From NCBI GenBank assembly GCA_026693085.1, contig JAPLNB010000262.1:1-64000 (forward strand): DNA of 64,000 nt, written 5' to 3'. The position numbers were made by a program, and so were the translations under genes. Position 1 is the stretch's first letter. Each line of letters starts with the position of its first letter. Positions 60,186-64,000 of this stretch are shown here, one piece after another. The notes under the pieces were generated by a model. It had not been told where the DNA came from, ran no database searches, and was given only the letters and a program-made list of their open reading frames with translations. This DNA comes from Planctomycetota bacterium. GTDB lineage: Bacteria; Planctomycetota; Phycisphaerae; Tepidisphaerales; Tepidisphaeraceae.

Positions 60186-60950
60186 TCAATCCCGTGGCGC
60201 CGAAACCGTCCGCTCCGGTGCAGCCGGCCTCACCGCCTCCTGCTGCTCACTCGGAAGTTTCGGAATCGGCAGCGCCCCCAGCTTCTGTAACGCCGTAATC
60301 ACTTCCTTATCATTCGCATCCAGCCGATACGCCAGCTTCAACTGGTATTCCCCGTCCCTGTTCTGGTGCAACCGGTCGTACAGATACAGCCCAAACTCCT
60401 TCCGGATGGCAAAGTCGCTCGGGCTCCAATTCGTCGCCCGCTTGTACGCCAGGATCGCCGAGTCGGCATCGCCACGGATGCGATAGACCTTCGCTATGAT
60501 GAAAGGCTCCTGTGCACGCTGCGTTGTCTCTGCCCGCTTCTCCAGCGCATTCAACTCAATGTCCCGGTTGTCGAATCGCGCAATCGACTCGGCATATCCA
60601 GCCATGATCTGCTGCCGGAACTCCTCGTCATTCTTCCCACCATACGTGTTCGGCAGGATCTCCAGCGCCGCCTGGTACTCGGCAAACGCCTCTTGGTACA
60701 GTTCCATCTGGTCATAGCATTGCGCCAGCCAGAAATGCGATTCGTAATCCCGCGGGTCTTGGCGAGTCGCGTTGCGGAACGCCCCCGCCGCTTCCGGATA
60801 CGCCTTCTGCTTGTACAGGCTCAGGCCCTCGGTGCGTGACTGCCTGGCATAAGTGAAGACCTCATGACAGCCTGTCAGCGCGATCAAAGGCAGAACCGTA
60901 GCGATCGTTATCAGACCCCGCAAAAACACACGTCCGATGGAACCAATCAT
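60186..60950 (-). CDS. TPR lipoprotein
   Basis: This 254-aa lipoprotein starts MIGSIGRVFLRGLITIATVL behind GGAGGT; the lipobox IALTGC gives a lipidated Cys28. The body has four or so TPR units: EGLSLYKQKAYPEAAGAFRN, FWLAQCYDQMELYQEAFAEY, KVYRIRGDADSAILAYKRA and FGLYLYDRLHQNRDGEYQLK. The C-terminus is Pro/Glu-rich. It is probably an envelope scaffold, similar to many planctomycete TPR lipoproteins. It diverges from mlaE, though a functional link to lipid transport is only a possibility. Confidence 0.8.
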   Translation of the reverse strand: MIGSIGRVFLRGLITIATVLPLIALTGCHEVFTYARQSRTEGLSLYKQKAYPEAAGAFRNATRQDPRDYESHFWLAQCYDQMELYQEAFAEYQAALEILPNTYGGKNDEEFRQQIMAGYAESIARFDNRDIELNALEKRAETTQRAQEPFIIAKVYRIRGDADSAILAYKRATNWSPSDFAIRKEFGLYLYDRLHQNRDGEYQLKLAYRLDANDKEVITALQKLGALPIPKLPSEQQEAVRPAAPERTVSAPRD

Positions 60951-61163
60951 GGCTACCTCCGTGTAGCAAGCCCAAATCCGCCCGCCCGCTCGTCCAACCG
61001 GCCGGGAAAGGCAATTCTTGCGCGTTTAAACTACAGCTTGTCCCGTAATTTGCAAGGGCTCGCCCGCCAAAACATCCACCCCTCCCCTCTCGCCAAGCCC
61101 CACCTTGGCGTAACGCAGGTCCGAATCCCTGCTCGCAATTGTTCTCCGTCCGCCTTTGGCAGT

Positions 61164-62003
61164 ATGATTTCCCCTATGCCCGTACGTCTCATCGAACAAG
61201 TGGGCCGCCAAACCACCAATGCCCTCGCCTCGCTGGGTGATTTTGCCCAGTTCGCCGGCCGAACGTTCGTCTCCATGGGCCCAAGCTGGTTCCGCTGGAA
61301 GAATGTTCGCCTGATCCTTCCCCAGATGTACGACGTCGGAACCATGTCCGTCCCCGTCGTCAGCGTCGTCGGCGCGTTCATCGGAATGGTCCTCGCTGTC
61401 GAAGGCTACACCCAATTCAAAGCCCTCGGCCAGGAAGCCCGCATGGGCTCCGTCATCAACGTCTCCGTCATCAAACAGATCGGCCCCGTCCTCGCCGCCG
61501 TCATGCTCGCCGGCCGCGTCGGCGGCGCCCTGACCGCCGAGCTCGGAACCATGAACGTCACCGAACAGCTCGACGCCATGCGCGTCATGGGTGCCGACCC
61601 CATCCGCGTCCTCGTCATCCCACGCTTCCTCGCCTGCATCCTGCTCACCCCCCTGCTCACCATCTACAGCGATTTCCTCGGCGTCCTCGGCGGATGGCTT
61701 ATCTCCGTCAAATCCCTTGGTATCCCCAACGACCCCTACTGGCACTACTCCGCACTCGGCGTCGATAACTGGCAGATCTTCGAAGGCATCACCAAAAGCA
61801 TCTTCTTCGGCGCTGCCATCGGACTCATCGGATGCTACAAAGGCTTCACCTCCGGCGCAGGCGCATCCGGCGTCGGAAAAGCCTGTACCGAATCCTTCGT
61901 CACCAGCTTCATGGCCATCATCATCCTCAATTTCTTCTTCGCCCAAGTCTCCAAAGACTGGTACATCGCCATCTACGGCGTCACAAGCATGTTCGGATCA
62001 TAG
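61164..62003 (+). CDS. mlaE: MlaE-family ABC permease (phospholipid transport)
   Basis: This 279-aa integral membrane protein is of the MlaE/YrbE family. It has an amphipathic start (MPVRLIEQVGRQTTNALAS), QMYDVGTMSVPVVSVVGAFIGMVLAVEGY, and the family signatures GPVLAAVMLAGRVGGALTAELGTMNVTEQLDAM and DPIRVLVIPRFLACILLTPLL. Five hydrophobic segments are visible. It forms the membrane part of an inner-membrane complex that moves phospholipids between membranes. The start is 61164 or 61176; neither has a strong ribosome site. The ATPase partner follows 20 nt downstream. MlaD-type substrate-binding proteins are not in the window. Confidence 0.93.
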   Translation: MISPMPVRLIEQVGRQTTNALASLGDFAQFAGRTFVSMGPSWFRWKNVRLILPQMYDVGTMSVPVVSVVGAFIGMVLAVEGYTQFKALGQEARMGSVINVSVIKQIGPVLAAVMLAGRVGGALTAELGTMNVTEQLDAMRVMGADPIRVLVIPRFLACILLTPLLTIYSDFLGVLGGWLISVKSLGIPNDPYWHYSALGVDNWQIFEGITKSIFFGAAIGLIGCYKGFTSGAGASGVGKACTESFVTSFMAIIILNFFFAQVSKDWYIAIYGVTSMFGS

Positions 62004-62023
62004 ACTCACCATCCACCACTGCC

Positions 62024-62791
62024 ATGCCCCTCCCCATTGTCGAATTTCGCGATGTTGCCAAACGCTTCGGACACCTCGTCGTCCTCGAAGGCGTTACCCT
62101 CTCCATCCAACGCGGCGAAAGCATCGTCATCATCGGCGCCAGCGGCTCCGGCAAAAGCGTCATGCTCAAACACATCGTCGGCCTGCTCAAGCCCGAAAGC
62201 GGACAAGTCTGGTTCGACGGCACCCGCATCGACACCCTCCCCGAACGCCAGCTTATGCTCATCCGCCAACGCTGCGGCTTCCTCTTCCAGATGGGCGCCC
62301 TCTTCGATTCCCTCACCGTCGGCGAGAATATCGCCTTCCCCCTCGTCGAACACACCAGGAAAAATCCCGATGAAATCCGCCAGGTCGTCGCCCACCGCCT
62401 GGCCATGGTCGGACTCCCGGGCGTCGAGTACAAAATGCCCGCCGAGCTTTCCGGCGGCCAGAAAAAACGCGTCGCACTCGCCCGCGCTATCGCACTCGAC
62501 CCCGAAGTCATCCTCTACGACGAGCCTACCACCGGCCTCGACCCCGTCCGCGCCGACGTCATTAACGAACTCATCATCAAGCTCCAACGCGAACTCCACA
62601 CCACCAGCATCGTCGTCACCCACGACATGGCCAGCGCCTTCAAAATCGCCGACCGCATCGTCATGCTCCACGCAGGCAAACTGATCATCGACGGCTCACC
62701 CCAGCAGATCAAAGACTCCACCAACCCCATCGTCCACCACTTCGTCGTCGGCGAAGCGGATGAAAAAGAACTGTCCGTCCTAAAAGGGTAA
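62024..62791 (+). CDS. mlaF: MlaF-family ABC transporter ATPase
   Basis: This 255-aa nucleotide-binding protein has Walker A GASGSGKS (38-45), Q-loop FLFQMGALFDSLTV, signature LSGGQ (142-146), Walker B VILYDEP (162-168) and H-loop VVTHDM. The QMGALFDSLTVGENIAFPL stretch is characteristic of MlaF. The ATG at 62024 begins MPLPIVEFRDVAKRFG. It energises the MlaE permease encoded just upstream. The next gene is convergent, 15 nt away. Confidence 0.95.
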   Translation: MPLPIVEFRDVAKRFGHLVVLEGVTLSIQRGESIVIIGASGSGKSVMLKHIVGLLKPESGQVWFDGTRIDTLPERQLMLIRQRCGFLFQMGALFDSLTVGENIAFPLVEHTRKNPDEIRQVVAHRLAMVGLPGVEYKMPAELSGGQKKRVALARAIALDPEVILYDEPTTGLDPVRADVINELIIKLQRELHTTSIVVTHDMASAFKIADRIVMLHAGKLIIDGSPQQIKDSTNPIVHHFVVGEADEKELSVLKG

Positions 62792-62806
62792 ACTGCTTCT
62801 CCCCGA

Positions 62807-63241
62807 TCACCCCTCCACCGGCTCCGCCACCTTGATCGCCCCAATCGCCATCAGCGGCTCCAACAGGTTCGCCGCCCCCCCATGCTCCACAATCCGCCCA
62901 TCCACCACCCTGTCTATATTCACCACTACCATCTCGACCTTCTTTCCCGTCGGCTTCATCCCCATCCAAACCCCCTTATGCGTCCCGCGCGCCGTCACCC
63001 GCGTCACGACCCACTCGCCCTCCGCAATCTGCTGCTCAACCGTCAGGTGAATGTCGGGATACGTCTCCCGCCCGCCAATCACATGCCTCTTCGCCCCCTC
63101 CAGCCCAACCCGGTATCTGACATTGTTGTACACCTCCACGTAATCCGCCGCGATGAACCGGTCCAGTTCCGCCACATTCCCGGTATTTACCACTTCTTCG
63201 TAGTAGCGCCGAACGAGCAGTTTGTTTTCCAGTGTACACAT
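62807..63241 (-). CDS. SnoaL-like (ester cyclase family) protein
   Basis: This 144-aa protein starts MCTLENKLLVRRYYEEVVNT behind GGAG. The helix NKLLVRRYYEEVVNTGNVAEL, then FIAADYVEVYN, YPDIHLTVEQQIAEGEWVVTRVTARGTHKGVW and the MKPTGKKVEMVVVNIDRVVDGRI end are the standard alpha+beta cone fold of SnoaL-like polyketide cyclases. Stand-alone bacterial members act as ester cyclases, isomerases or uncharacterised binding proteins. No polyketide genes are near, so a secondary-metabolism role is not supported. Confidence 0.85.
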   Translation of the reverse strand: MCTLENKLLVRRYYEEVVNTGNVAELDRFIAADYVEVYNNVRYRVGLEGAKRHVIGGRETYPDIHLTVEQQIAEGEWVVTRVTARGTHKGVWMGMKPTGKKVEMVVVNIDRVVDGRIVEHGGAANLLEPLMAIGAIKVAEPVEG

Positions 63242-63342
63242 GGCCTACTCCACCAACATCGCATCCCCATAACTGAAAAACCGATGCCTCCCCTCGATCG
63301 GCACTCCGCAGCCGTAGGAACAGCTTCACCCGCCGTCTTCAG

Positions 63343-63948
63343 CTATATTCGTTGCTTGACGGCCAGATAATGGCCAAACTGTTCGGTCGTCACCCTCGCT
63401 CGCACCACCTCATCATCCACCGCCGTCTTCTTAAGAATCTCTGAAATATCGTAATCATCCTGCACCCGATCAGCCCGAAGCTGCATCGCAATCAAGTCGT
63501 GTACGTCGGCAACGCGAATCAACCGCCCCGCAATTCTCCGCACACATGCCCGCTCCACCACTTCATCAGCATGCCCGTCTATCCATAGCTTTCCTTCCAC
63601 GCCGCTTGCGTGGCGGAGTTCCGATTCATTGGACAGGGCAAAACGATGCCGCCGCATCACCTCTCCTTTCCGCTCCAGAACTTGTGAATCTTCAGACGCG
63701 ATCACGAAATCCGGCCCCTCAGAGAACCTCTTCCCGCCGTAGTACGTCGCCGCTATGCCCCCTACAATTGCATATTTGATACCCAGTTCTTCAAACAGCC
63801 TTATGACGTCCAACAGCGGCTGCACATACGCAATCGCCTCGCCTGCAGGCTCACCGATAATGGCATTGCGGAAAGCCAATCCCCGTGCAAGCTCCGCAAA
63901 GCATGCGCCAAGATCGCGCTTCCCAGCAACCGGCTGATTCTCAGACAT
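63343..63948 (-). CDS. Nucleotidyltransferase-like protein
   Basis: This 201-aa protein starts MSENQPVAGKRDLGACFAEL behind AAGGAG. Residues 50-85 match the nucleotidyltransferase (MNT/AbiEii-like) core: LFEELGIKYAIVGGIAATYYGGKRFSEGPDFVIA. The glycine pair is intact, but the usual D-x-D after the GxxR (TxDID) reads GPDFV, so one metal ligand is changed. A later IRVADVHDLIAMQLRADRVQDDYDISEIL is typical of the DNA-polymerase-beta-like AbiEii group. It could be an antitoxin-type adenylyltransferase or a housekeeping enzyme; no HEPN partner is adjacent within the window. Confidence 0.75.
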   Translation of the reverse strand: MSENQPVAGKRDLGACFAELARGLAFRNAIIGEPAGEAIAYVQPLLDVIRLFEELGIKYAIVGGIAATYYGGKRFSEGPDFVIASEDSQVLERKGEVMRRHRFALSNESELRHASGVEGKLWIDGHADEVVERACVRRIAGRLIRVADVHDLIAMQLRADRVQDDYDISEILKKTAVDDEVVRARVTTEQFGHYLAVKQRI

Positions 63949-64000
63949 CGCAGCACTCCTTACCCTTCAATGATCCCAACATTATTCGACCACCATCGCA

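Overview
The window looks like chromosomal DNA from a Planctomycetota bacterium, most likely close to Phycisphaerae. This rests on a giant surface protein with an N-terminal LEPR-like motif (MELLEERQLLS), DUF1080 and glycan-hydrolase genes, a PilM/N/O pilus operon with many prepilins, GC-rich composition, and short intergenic microsatellites that run into coding N-termini. The assignment is inference from gene content; there is no rRNA gene.

Layout. 1-12113 (minus) is one open frame of at least 4037 codons, cut by the left edge: delta-60 repeats, a Calx-beta-like stretch, about six tandem ~110-140-residue domains, a VWA-like domain, Ig/cadherin-like and FN3-like segments, then RHS/YD repeats. 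Divergent from it are a GT2-TPR-OGT-like glycosyltransferase fusion and a translationally coupled DUF6165 gene. 15.0-18.5 kb is a loose accessory and intergenic zone: an HsdM remnant, a zinc-ribbon gene, an HNH nuclease, a consensus sigma-70 promoter with no clear gene, an 11-bp tandem repeat and tRNA-Tyr. 18.5-23.0 kb is a divergent envelope-lipoprotein cluster (YcfL-like, a 352-aa lipoprotein, two LpoB-like proteins and a COG3014-like protein). 23.0-29.3 kb holds a double-DUF1080 protein, a higBA toxin-antitoxin pair, a clan-A glycoside hydrolase and a beta-lactamase-fold serine hydrolase.

29.7-47.7 kb, all on the minus strand, is a type IV pilus / type II secretion-like locus. In transcription order it has a major pilin, four pilin-like proteins, a PilX-like protein, a small exported protein, a GspH-like pilin (these counts cover all prepilin-type genes listed below), PilM, PilN, PilO, a PilP-like protein, a secretin and a TPR lipoprotein. 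A signalling set follows (histidine kinase, single-domain response regulator, GAF/HD-GYP protein, STAS protein), then the GspE ATPase and GspF platform. No retraction ATPase or prepilin peptidase is in the window. The long gap upstream of the major pilin holds predicted hairpins and a fragment resembling part of a c-di-GMP-I riboswitch.

48.6-64 kb is mixed housekeeping and accessory content: nadC, a GH2/CBM32 enzyme, a small membrane protein, uvrB, an unrecognised two-gene module whose second product is HEPN-like, a ComEA-like HhH protein, a GH10-like protein lacking both catalytic glutamates, purC, a HAD hydrolase, a TPR lipoprotein, mlaE-mlaF, a SnoaL-like protein and a nucleotidyltransferase-like protein.

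Base composition supports a mosaic. The plus strand is strongly C-rich at about 17-29.3 kb and 49.5-64 kb whichever way genes point, but G-rich through the pilus locus from about 29.7 to 43 kb.
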